Shown here in pieces: positions 27,378 through 37,700 of a stretch of 64,000 nt of DNA. Position 1 is the first letter of the stretch. The number at the start of each line of letters is the position of its first letter. This stretch comes from Symbiodinium microadriaticum (lineage: Eukaryota; Sar; Dinophyceae; Suessiales; Symbiodiniaceae). Location of the stretch: NCBI GenBank assembly GCA_001939145.1, contig LSRX01000181.1, positions 309,156 to 373,155 of the forward strand. The letters are read 5' to 3'. The notes under the pieces are model-generated. The model was not told the origin of the DNA and did not search any database. It saw nothing but the letters and a program-made list of their open reading frames with translations. The position numbers were made by a program, and so were the translations under genes.

Positions 27378-27682
27378 TGTGTCTGTCTGTGTCTGTGTCT
27401 GTGTCTGTGTCTGTGTCTGTCTGTGTCTGTGACTGTCTGTGTCTGTGTCTGTGTCCGTGTCTGTGTCTGTGTCTGTGTCTGTCTGTGTGTCTCTGTCTGT
27501 GTGTTGTGTCTGTGTGTCTGCCTGTCTGTCTGTCTAGCTGTCTGGCTGTCTGCCTGCCTGCCTGTCTGCCTGTCTGTCTGCCTGTCTGTCTGTCTTTCTG
27601 TCTGTCTGTCTGTCTGTCTGTGTGTCTGTGTGTCTGTCTCGCTCGGTAGGTAGGTAGGTAGGTAGGTAGGTAGGTAGGTAGG
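27378..27682. repeat. (CTGT)n/(GTCT)n and (GGTA)n compound microsatellite
   Basis: About 270 bases of CTGT/GTGT/CTGC-type units followed by about nine GGTA units (27645-27682). Cys/Val/Leu-rich and Thr/Asp/Arg-rich open frames over it are repeat artefacts. Confidence 0.94.
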
Positions 27683-30370
27683 CAAGGAAGGTCGGTCCCT
27701 CCTTGTGCTCCGCAGGATTTCCTGCGAGTCTGCGTGACTGCATGTTAAGTTAACTGCATTCAGGGACCTGCTCCTGATCCTGACTCGCACCCGCTGCGAA
27801 AGAAGCGCTTTCTCTCTTCAGGGGAACCACCATGTCGGCAGTGGCCGGCTCAGCCTTGCTGTCCCACAGCATTCGTAGCCATCAAGTGTTTCCCAGTCAC
27901 CACGTGAAATACGTCTCCCCTCCCTCAGTCCTTTCTGCACCCTCTGATGGCGCCCAGGGCTGTGGTTCCGGACAGGCCAGTTGCTGGACGCGTCGGTTCT
28001 TTTTTTCAAAGAGAGCAGAGAGCAGAGACAGCAAGTGACAGGTTAACTGCGGCCAGCGGATACGGCATGTCTCGAAAAGTCCAAGCCCCGATGGGCCCCG
28101 AGCACCTCTAGCTGCCCGAAACTGTAGATTTCGTCGTGGGACGCCCAAGGCTGCAGGTCATAGTTCCAGCTTCCATCTTCGAAAAAAGTTGCCGCACTCT
28201 GGGCTGCCCAGCTGTGACACAGGTATCTCCAGGAACCGGAACTCCGGCCACGCCTGCACAGGGTTCTGGAACACCTATCCAGCCGCCACCCTGGCATTTT
28301 GGGCTCTGGGGATCGACTACTAGGAGACTTTGGCTGTAGAGCAAGTGAAGGGTACCTGCAATTGGGGGAGAAGGCGTACGTATGCGAGAGGGGGAATCAT
28401 GCTCAACTCAGTTCTGCTGCACCACGCTTGCACAGCCTCACTCATTCATACATATATGGCCAAATTGCATCTTCAGAAGCTTTCCGGCCCAAAACAGGAC
28501 ATCCAGAGTTCGAGATCCAGGCTGCATGATGTCTCACAAGTCTCTTGCTTCAACATGCCGGCATTTCATACAGCATTCTGCCACCCGACTGCCCGAGTAG
28601 CCCAGCGCGAATTGTCAAGGCATGGCTTTTGGGTGCCCTTGGCGCGGAATGCCGTCGGAGCCCTGTCGATTGGCTTGCTTGGGACAGTTCGGGCGCGATG
28701 CACATATGCAAACGCTTTCTACGTGGAGAGCTAAGTCCAACAGCAGCTGGGTTCTTTTGCAAGCTTTCAGTTTGGGTGCTTGGCTGTGCTTGTGGCCTCA
28801 AGTGTCGAAGGCGTCAGACCACGATTTCCGGACACTTCAGATTACTAGCAGCTGCATCATAGATGGGGACATCGAGGATACAAGACGCGAAATCGTTTTG
28901 ATTCCTATGTTACTCGTGTTACGTTTCAATCCGAAAGCTTGTCGACATCTTCTACCCGTTTCGTCAAAGCCATTGATTAGAATGATTAGAAGGAGTTCGC
29001 AGATGTTCAAAGGCCTCCAGGGCACTCGGATCTCGACCCGAAGCGTTCAAAGTACACCGTCCGGCCGAGAATGCAGAACCTGCTTGATTTGACATCGCGA
29101 CAAGGCTCTCTTCACAAGGCTGAGGCTCCGGTGCGAGCACTGTCGAGCGTATTTGCAGCGCTCCGCCCAGGTCATGAGCCCCACTGGCCCTTCGTGGTCG
29201 ACACCGGCCTGTTGTAGCCGCGGTAGAGGGGTCGACGCTCGCGCTCGTCGATTATACTGCTAACCCCGCAACCCAAAAGTCCTCTAGAGCTCTTGTTCGC
29301 TTCACGTAAAGCACATGGGCATTCATTCATCCTGGTATAAAGAATACAATGTTAACGTTAGCCTACGCCCTCAACCCACGAACGCCGAGCTCTCCTTAGA
29401 TCTTGAAAGAATGAGGTTGCTGGGAGAAGGGTGGGAGGACGGGAGGATGCCGTTGGAGCGGAGATCTGGGCTTGAGACTCTTGAGGTTCAACTGTCCGTG
29501 TAGTGACTGTAGTGATGGATGCGGGGGAGGTTCTCACCTCAGTGGCTTCTAAACCCTAGATTTTACACATCACAGCCTCAGCCCAAAACCCCAACCTGAG
29601 AACGTTTACATGGCTTGCACCATGTCAGGCCTCTCGTTGCAGCGGTGCAGACTCTCAGCTGCCGAGTAGTCAAGAGATGCAGCAACGTTCCTGGTCCTTA
29701 AGAGCCTTTGCCGGGTTTCGTCTTTCAAGCGCCCGGGATTGCAGTCTTGGAGATTCAGCCGTTCGGGCTCACATCTCAGCCTGACGGCCGTTCAGGCACC
29801 GAGCAGAAGCTACCAAGCCCGCCCCTGCAGCCAACAATCAACAGAGTGTGCGGACAGTGCTGCTGGTGTGCAGACATATCTTGCGCCTTACGAAGTCAAG
29901 GATTGGCACTACAGGCAGCACCAGGCTCTGCTTGGGTCATGCGGCCAAGATTCCTTAGCTGCTTCTCCAGGTTCCCCTTGCACCAAATACGGCAAACTGG
30001 TAGCACGCAGCTGTCATTCCCAGTTGTGGCACGCGGAGGGTCAGTGCTTATTGCGAGCAGTTTTGACACGCGCATGTCCGGACCGGGAGGTCTTCACAGT
30101 CTAGACCAGGGTTGGGCCACCACGATCGTCCTTCTGTTTTGCCTTAGCAAGGTGAGGCCAGCCTTCGTGGCAATCGAAGTGCAGGAGTCATAAACCCACC
30201 CAGTTTTGCATGCTTCATCCAAAGTTTCATGTTGGCCATCTTCGGTGTTGAGTGATTTCATTCCTTTCGTGGATGCAGGTCGACTTTCTCGGATGCCTCT
30301 CAGCAGGCGCACAGCTCACGGGGTGGTCATGCCAACATCCAGTGAGATCAGTCAGAGCCCATCTTGCCTC
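27683..30370. other. No recognisable gene
   Basis: Unassigned sequence between a microsatellite and the CT run at 30371. Open frames up to about 160 codons (plus 29708-30193) have no recognisable motif. Confidence 0.45.
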
Positions 30371-30381
30371 TCTCTCTGTCC

Positions 30382-30416
<35 letters not shown>

Positions 30417-30420
30417 GCTC
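30371..30420. repeat. (CT)n microsatellite at retrotransposon left edge
   Basis: CT-rich run that directly abuts the TG start of the left LTR. A related CT-rich run (34691-34728) abuts the right LTR, so the element appears to have inserted in a CT microsatellite. The five bases before the left LTR (CGCTC) and after the right LTR (CCCTC) differ at one position and may be a worn target-site duplication. Confidence 0.8.
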
Positions 30421-30621
30421 TGTGTTAAATATTACCATCCCTGGAATGCCCCAATGAACATGATGCATTAACGAATGCTCTGATGCCGAATGGCTTTGGC
30501 TCAAGACTACACAGGGACTCAGTTTGTCGCACGAAGGAAAGTTGCTTGACTGTGTGTTTCTGGGGAAAGTGACGGATCTAGGTTGCTCTAGACTGCTACG
30601 ATTGTATGGTGGAATTTTGCA
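30421..30621 (+). repeat. Left (5') LTR
   Basis: 201 bases beginning TGTGTTAAAT and ending GGAATTTTGCA, so TG...CA at the termini as in most LTRs. It aligns along its length with 34514-34690 with many mismatches and some indels. It contains TTGGCTCAAG at 30496-30505. The right edge is set by the following primer-binding-site-like sequence. Confidence 0.82.
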
Positions 30622-30633
30622 TGGTAGTGGAGC
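30622..30633 (+). other. Primer-binding-site-like sequence
   Basis: TGGTAGTGGAGC follows the left LTR directly. It resembles the TGGTATCAGAGC-type site of copia elements, which pairs with initiator Met tRNA, with some mismatches. Its position immediately after the LTR is as expected for minus-strand DNA priming. Confidence 0.55.
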
Positions 30634-30666
30634 TTCGGCTCAGAACCAGGGAAAGAGTGAAAGAGA

Positions 30667-31405
30667 ATGGACGTCGGAGTGCGAGGACTAGGTGGCGAGA
30701 TCAAACTGTTTCCACCTCCCATGTATAACGGGGAGTTGGAGAAATGGGAAGATTGGTCATGGCAGCTGAAGCGATATGTCGGACTGTACAAGCCCGGCGT
30801 CAAACTGATGATGGATGGATGTGGAAGAGCCAACACTGTGATCACTGATGAGGCGAGTGAAGCATTTGATATACGGCAAACACGTTCTCAAACAAATCAA
30901 GTCCCATTGTTATCACGACAACTGGCTTATATGCTGGCGCAAATCACTGATGGCGTCGCAAGGGCGGTTGTGTGAAATGAGGACACAGAGAATGGCTTCG
31001 AGATTTGGAGACGATTGCAAAAGCAGTTTTCAATGCCTGAGGCTTCAAGCTCAGGAATGATCATCTCGAGAGTGACTTGAGTGAGTTCATGATCTTGAAG
31101 ATCTTGAAGAACAGACATGAGAAGACGACTGGTAGACCACTGGGCAATGACCTCTTGATCACGTTGCTAATGCAGAAGACTGTTGGTCCATTGCAGCAGC
31201 ACTCGCGGTTGAATGTTCGTAGCATAACCACGTTCACTGAGGCGCTTGAGATTGTGTACAGCTACAGAAAGAGCAGACATCTGACTGTGCCGAGTCGTCG
31301 AGTGGACCGCCAAGGTCAAGCCGACATGGACGTAGGAGCACTGAAGGGAGGAAAAGGAAAAGGATACAAAGGCAAAGGAATGTACGAGAGCAAAGGAAAA
31401 AGATA
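30667..31405 (+). pseudogene. Gag remnant of the copia element
   Basis: Starts with ATG at 30667, 33 bases after the primer-binding-site-like sequence. The first open segment (about 102 codons) has the copia Gag opening (FPPPMYNGELEKWEDWSWQL). A stop at 30973-30975 interrupts it, but the same frame continues as NGFEIWRRLQKQF. Another frame (31077-31405) holds the Gag C-terminal half, with PLQQH and LNVRS, and then a Gly/Lys-rich tail (GGKGKGYKGKG). No CCHC zinc knuckle is visible. The protein would have packaged element RNA. It is broken by at least two in-frame stops and a frameshift. Confidence 0.72.
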
Positions 31406-31593
31406 AAGGAATGAAAGGACAAGGCAAAGGACATGGTTGTTTGCGTCCACACCCTCGCTTGTCATATCGAGATTGTGGTTTGCATGGCAACGGCAAGAAA
31501 CGGGCGAATCACCCTCGGTGATATCAGCACTGCCTTCCCATGTCGGCGAAGTGTTCGCTTGGCACCTAAAGAATTCTATTCAGAAGGCTAAAT

Positions 31594-31953
31594 GCCTCCG
31601 GAAACTGAAGAAGGCCATGCACGGACTGAGACACCGCCCAAACTGTGGCAGGACCATTTCGCCGAAGTAACGACCTCGAAATTGGGATTCAGGAGATGTA
31701 AGAGTGATCCGAATCTGTATTGCCATGAATCTGGCAAACTCTATATGTGTTTGCATATGTCGATGATGTGTTGGTCGTAGGAACTAACGAGGTGAGGAAT
31801 TCGTTCATGTCCCAACTGTCGGAGGAAGTGTTGCACCAAGAGACTGGACATCTTGTGCACGGGACTGAGCACACCTTCCTTGGAAGGAGACATCGACACA
31901 ACAACGATTCGATTGATGTGTGCATTCGCAAACATACATGGTTCGACTCTTGA
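31594..31953 (+). pseudogene. Copia reverse transcriptase remnant
   Basis: Pieces of the RT palm occur in the right order in three different frames: LKKAMHGLR, then PPKLWQDHF with KLGFRRCKSDPNLYCHESG, then AYVDDVLVVG with the catalytic YVDD box at about 31753. The frame changes show at least two frameshifts. The N-terminal RT fingers and the integrase expected upstream in copia are absent, which implies a deletion after gag. A stop follows the fragment at about 31951. Confidence 0.82.
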
Positions 31954-32106
31954 TCTGTATGACATGAAGATTGCCAAGCGGTTGCGACGACTGGTACCGT
32001 GATGATTGTCAAGGCTGTGTCTGACATGCCACTGAGTCCTGAAGAGCACTCGTGTACAGGACTGCTGTTGGCAAACTGTTGTGCGTGGCACTGATCAGAG
32101 CCGACA

Positions 32107-32557
32107 TTGCCTATGCGACAATGCAAAGGTGCTCTGGGTGTGAATGTCTATGTGGACTCCGACGGGGCTGGATGCCCCGAAACACGCAAGATCACCAGCG
32201 GATCCACTGTGAATGCCCTTGGGTGCAACATGGTGAGCACTGCGAGGACTCAAGGCACACTGGCCTTGTCGTCTGGCGAAGCAGAGGTCTATGCGATTGG
32301 CCAAGGAGTGTCGGAAGCGCTGCATGTTCCTTCGGTCAATGTTGCTGGAAGCCAAGCTGGCAAACAAAGTCCGTGTGCTTGCCCACACGGACTCTGCTGC
32401 CTCTACTGCCGCTAAGTCACCGGCAACCTGCTTCGGCACTCGCAAGAAGACGAAGCATGTTGAACTGCGCCTCTTGCATGTGCAGAATCTTGAGCAAATG
32501 GGTCTGCTGAGAATGGCCAAGATTGACGGCATGCGGAATTCCCCCCCGATCCAATGA
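32107..32557 (+). pseudogene. Copia RNase H remnant
   Basis: The first part reads VNVYVDSDGAGCPETRKITS and contains the RNase H active-site start (VDSD) and the ALSSGEAEVYAIGQGVSEAL block. After a frameshift near 32320, another frame continues with LLEAKLANKVRV, HTDSAAS and TKKTKHVELRLLHVQNLEQ-like sequence (KKTKHVELRLLHVQ is exact). These are the conserved blocks of copia RNase H, which removes template RNA during reverse transcription. The frameshift, and the loss of sequence between RT and this segment, make it non-functional. Confidence 0.85.
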
Positions 32558-32599
32558 CCAAATATGTTGCCACTCATGTGCTACAAAGATTGAAGACCC

Positions 32600-34513
32600 A
32601 ACTGGCAAGGTTTCAAAGTGGTTCAGAGCAATGCCGATGCTGATGCTCCTGATCTTACTGACGATCATGGTGCCGCCCTTGGGCCCTTAATGCCCCCGAC
32701 AACCCCGCCCGTGCCCACCTTCGCGCGCACCCTCCCTGGAATTGCATGCACTGTGCGCAATGCATCCCAGGACGCCGTTGGACTGAAGCCCACGCCGAGG
32801 GACTGTTCGAGTGAGTTGCGCCGATTGCAATGATTGCATGTTCTTGAGTGAATGCATGTCACATGGCAATGCAGTTTGCTGTCTTGTGCAATGTACCGTG
32901 CGACTGCATGTCATAACTGTCATGTGCACTGTTGGTTTCCCTGAAAGCCCAAAACCAAAGAGCGAGAGTGCCAGAGTTAGAGAGCGAGAGCGACATGTTT
33001 TCTCCGATCTAGTGTAGTGAAGTGTGCCCCAGTTAATCCCGAAGGGATTGTAGGATTGTGCCGAAATTCTCCCAAACTCCGAATGGAGATCGCCCGCACG
33101 TTCGCCGATATTTGCCCGGTTTTTCCGAGTTTGTACCGAACTTGAACTGAATTGGAAGTGAATGTGAAGGATTCCCTTTGAATCTGAGAGGAATTTGAAA
33201 GGAATTTGTATGACTTTTGAAGGGTGTGAGAGACTGTGGGAGAGGTGATCATGTATAGTGTCGTAATGCCAGGCACTGTCTGAGACACCTGTGTTGCGGA
33301 TTTGAGATCAATGTGTTTCCCCTCCGAAATGTTTTCTCTGATCGTTCCTTACTGCCTTAGTGCAGTGCGACCTACGACGACACTGCCCCACTGCGGTCAC
33401 TGATCATCCGGGGGACTCGCACTGAGCATTCTAACGAGAACAGCAATGGGCCCATGTCCTCGTTGAGATTGCCAATGTCTTCAGTGGGAATCACCCCGGT
33501 CCAGAATGAACCGAATGCTCTCATGACTGCCTGGTAGGGGGACCTGGCACATCATATGGAAATGTGCCACCTGTGCCAAGGAGAATGTCACTGAGAACCA
33601 GGTCGAAATGTATGACTGGGTATGCTTGCCCAGAATGTGTACCAGCCGAATGAGACTGAGGAGCCCATCTGCTTCGTGGTCTTTCGCGCGACCAGGAATG
33701 CGGCAATGAGAAGCCTGGGTCATGAACAACTCCAGGACCCAGCGAATGAAAATGTCGAATTATTTCAATCGGCAACTCACTGATCATATTTCGACCTTTG
33801 AGGGGACGGCTATGGGAGTTGGCTTTGGACTCTGCATGCCGGACGATTGCCAGCATGGGTATATTTTGAGTGCCCTTGAATGACAACATGATTGTGTTCT
33901 CCCCGAAGTGCCTGTTGTGCCTTGATGAAGCGATCGGCGATCGAATTGTCTCGCCGGGCAACCCTGAATGGCATCAACCTGGTGGAGTGGCGACTGAGCA
34001 AATGCATGGCGGCGGATTGGAGTAGGACTGCCCCACCCCGGACGAAGATCGTCCCACACGATTGCCATCGACCAGGTTGCGGATTCATTGCAGCCCGGAG
34101 CGGAGATTGTCCTGCGCATGAATGACAAAGGCATGAAGTGAGGCCGTCGAGTGAGCCATCGAATGAATTTAATCCAAAGTGAAGCCGCGTGTTTTGGTTG
34201 AGTGAAGTGAGCTTTGAAATGTTGACTGGATGTTTTCTGCGGATTGCAGAGACTGAAGCTCTCGGATTCAATGTCAAATGGCACGACACCCGACTGCGAG
34301 CGATTGCCTGCTGCCTGTACAGTGCAATGCGCCTCGGCCTTGTGCAATGATTGAAATGTGATCCGAGTCGAGCCAAAACTGTCCCGACTGAGTCCAATGT
34401 AGCCTGAAGCAGTTTGGGGATTGTTTTTCGCATGCTTCATGATCGGTTCGCGAATGCTGCTATGCACTGTTAACTGTTTGAAGGATCCTCGACTAAAGTC
34501 GGGATCAAGGGAC
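32600..34513. other. Unexplained 1.9-kb segment before the right LTR
   Basis: It lies between the RNase H remnant and the right LTR, where only a short untranslated stretch and a polypurine tract are expected. Overlapping minus-strand frames are open for 150-250 codons (33521-33961, 33784-34548). One reads IPMLAIVRHAESKANSH with KGRNMISELPIEIIRHF and later YPVIHFDLVLSD, which vaguely resembles copia integrase core text, but in reversed orientation and with blocks out of order. A nested or inverted fragment is possible. Confidence in the integrase reading is low. Confidence 0.3.
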
Positions 34514-34690
34514 TGTGTCACCATCCCAGGAATGCACCCAAGGAACATGTTGCATTAATGGCATTGGCTCAAGACTGGACAAGGACTGGCTGGGTCGCAC
34601 AAAGGATTGTCTGCTTGACTGTGTGTTGCTGGGTAAAGTGACTGATTTAGGTTGATTCAGACTGCTAGAATTGCGTCGCGGAATTTTGCA
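34514..34690 (+). repeat. Right (3') LTR
   Basis: 177 bases beginning TGTGTCACCATCCC and ending GGAATTTTGCA, aligned with the left LTR at 30421-30621. It is shorter through several deletions, so the two copies have diverged well beyond a recent insertion. It contains TTGGCTCAAG at 34564-34573. A weak purine-rich stretch (GGGATCAAGGGA) precedes it where a polypurine tract is expected. Confidence 0.82.
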
Positions 34691-34728
34691 CCCTCTCCCT
34701 CTCTCTCGCTCGTTCTCGCTCGGTCCAG

Positions 34729-37700
34729 CATGCAAAGATGAGCAAATCCGTGACCACACACACACACCTGAATTTGCACATGAGTTGGTGTGATCATGCT
34801 GGCCCTGTCTGCCGGCACTGTCTGCCATGTCGAAGCTGTGGAAGACATTGCTTGCTCTGTTGCAAGGTGTGATCTTTGCCCAGTGTGCACTGCTCCGCAT
34901 GTTTGCACATCGCTGCTCTCAAGCAAGCATTTGTCTGGAAGCCCCAAGTAGCCAGCCAACCCCAAGGGTCAACAACCCAAATTCCAATAAGATCTTAAAT
35001 CCAGAGGTTGCACACACAATCCAAAACATCCAAGAAAATCCTGGGTATACGATAAAGACCTTCGAAACGACACTGCGATCCAGATTCTCGAGCTGAAGTG
35101 CCAGAACAGGAGCGCTTCCTGCCCCAGAACGTCATCTCCGACCCAGCCTCTTCAGCTGCGTCAAACGCGGGGCAGGTGCCAGTGCTGCTCGATGGATCTG
35201 AGGTCGGCTTCGGGTGATTATGTTAGCCCTTTATTCTTTACTTTCTGCTCGGTCGCTTCACGAACCCAAACATTGGATCTGCGGGCTTGGAACCATGCAG
35301 GCATCTGCATCCGCCGACGGCACAGGCACACGTTGCAAAAGCACTGATGTGTGTTGACAGTCTGCCTCAGGGAAGAATGCAACGAGATCCAGGTAGCGGG
35401 TAGCAGCAGCTCAACGAGCGAAGTGTAGTAGATCGCTTATGCTGGGGACTCTACACTTTGGCACGAAGGGAAACTTACCAAGCCTTTGCTTGCCCGCGGT
35501 TTCGATTCCAGCAACCAGCAACAAGAGAGAAGCACAAGCCACTAGTAGCAGCACCCGTTCGAAATTAAGGTTTGCAGTCCTGTGGGATAGATGCACGTTT
35601 GTGTTTTCGCATTGTGTAGAGAGCTCCCGGCTGCAGAATGGGATTCAAGTACTGAAGGTTGCCGACGATTTGCTTCATCGGAAGTTTACATGGGTTCGCG
35701 CTGGGAGGCTACACGGTGCCATTTCAGGGCAGCGATGATCGGACAAGACCTCAGCCACACTTGAGGGTTTGAGTCGAGGCTCCTTCTTGATTCATTCATC
35801 ATAGAGCAAGGCATCCCAAAGCCGAGGCCATGTTAGGCTGGTATCCTAAGACTTGGAGTTCGGACCACGGTTATGATACTCTGTGGTCACTGCTCGGAGT
35901 TTGTTCATCCTTCACACTTTGGCAGGAGCTTGTTTCAGGTTCGCTATCATGCAGACCTTCAACTGGGCCCTGGTCCTGACTTAGAGCAAGTCCACTTGTG
36001 CATCTTGCGTTTGCTCAACGGGCATCCCTGAATACCGAACAGCACCAGAATGTCGGTGTTTTGCTTCAGTGTGATGAATGCTGTTTTCGTCTTCTTGGCA
36101 ACATTGTACTCTGCTCTGAGGGTATTCCCCCGAAGTATGGGCAATGAAGACGAGCATGGACAGTTGTGATTTGCAACTGTACATATACACACCCGTGGTT
36201 GATGCAACCAATAAACCTTCGATTCCGTTGTTTGGGACTGAGTTGGGTGTGCATCCCATCGGGCATCGTCGAGCGGCACAAGGCATCAGTCTCGGGGTCG
36301 GGGTTGGACGGCTCAGGATTCTTGCAGATTGTGTGTTACTAGCTGTATCTCGCTTGTTAAAAATCTCCAGCAGGTAATTTTGTTGCCGAAGCTCTGTGTC
36401 AAGGTGGAGAGTTTGTTGAGGATTCCAGGTTCCATCTTCTTGCGAGCGCGAGCTTCAGCCAGGGTTTTCTTGTCCTGGATCTTTGTTCGAGACCTGGGTG
36501 GCATTCAACGCTCGGTGCCAGGCGCAGTTCGAAGCTCCGAGCACTGGCGAGGCTCTCGAAGCCCAGGACCGGCAGAAGCCATGGGTCAGCAGATCGGAAA
36601 CCGCAAGTTTCGGAGTTGGGAGTTTCGGTGGTTGCGGCGCAGTGATGCCTCGAATGTCGTACCAGCCCTCTCAGAGCCCCTCTTATTTTGATGTGAGGTC
36701 TCAGATGCCAAGAGGCACCTTGAACCCTAGCCCGACAGCGTCTCTGCAGGCAAGCCGTGAACAAAATCCGACCCCGCTTTGTGCTGTGTGTTCCACTGTG
36801 AACGGCCGTCTGCACAGCAGCCGTCGAATCAGATGAGGCCCCTATGCCTCTCCCCCCTAGGCATACAGTCCTCCAGTGGGAGCGCATCAAGCCATTCTTC
36901 CCTGTCTGCAACAACCCTTGTCGAGTGTGAGCAAACTTGGCATTCCTACGGAAGACTGCAGGCTTTCTCTAGGTGAACTGGGTGTCAGGGCTGGGCCCGC
37001 AGGAGGGAGCCCAGAGCTGTCAAGCATCAGCCTCAGCTTTGGTAGAGTTGGCGAGGTACCCTCAGGGTTACTACCGAGCAGTTCGCAACAAACCATTCAT
37101 GGACGGTGCATGGCTGAGGCTGGAGTGCACGAGTCTCCAAGCGACTGATGTGCAGAAAGGATGGTGCTGGGGTGGGTGGATGCTGTTTCTGGCAGCGGTT
37201 CGAGCTTCACCTGGTGGGACTTCTTTAAAATTTTACCATTCGTGAGCTACAACAGGATTCGAGTTGGTTGCTGAACGACAGTCAAGAAAGCAGGGCGGGA
37301 ACTGCTAGTAAAACCCCGAAATCCGGACACTTTAAATCCCAAACCAAAGACAAACAAACCCTAAAGCCTAAACCCTCATCACAGGCTCCTCCTGGTAAGG
37401 AATTCTCGCTGTACCTGCAGTTGGAAAAGGGCCCGCAAAAAAAAAAAAAAACCCTCATCACTGAATCCGAAACAAGTGGCCTTGAAAGCTTCTGTCAAGC
37501 CACAGCCCTGGATCCCTCCCCGCACCTGTCGTGAAGCCATCCTTTTACTCCAGTGTCTATTGCAGTGGAGCCTCTCGGATTCCTGGTTTAGGACCCCAGT
37601 CCCCAGTGCCACTAAGCCTACGTCAGCGGTCTAGTCTTGTTAGCTCGGCGGCGAGGAGCTGGTTGCAAAGCAGAGGATAGGATTCAGGACCACGACACAC

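Larger units (their letters stand above)
30421..34690 (+). mobile_element. Decayed Ty1/copia LTR retrotransposon
   Basis: The element is bounded by two related direct repeats that both begin TGTGT and end GGAATTTTGCA. A primer-binding-site-like sequence follows the left repeat. In order there are Gag, reverse transcriptase (YVDD box) and a copia-type RNase H with its SSGEAE and TKHVELR motifs. The gag-RT-RNase H order and the motifs place it in Ty1/copia. Protease and integrase are missing between gag and RT. Many frameshifts and stops show it is dead. A 1.9-kb stretch between RNase H and the right LTR is too long for a normal 3' untranslated region and may be rearranged or nested sequence. 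Confidence 0.85.

Noticed and set aside
27327-27790. Cys-rich plus-strand and Thr/Asp/Arg-rich minus-strand frames
   Set aside because: Artefacts of the CTGT and GGTA microsatellite.
33784-34548. 255-codon minus-strand frame
   Set aside because: Not called as a gene: adjacent minus frames are also open, and the integrase-like text is weak and out of order.
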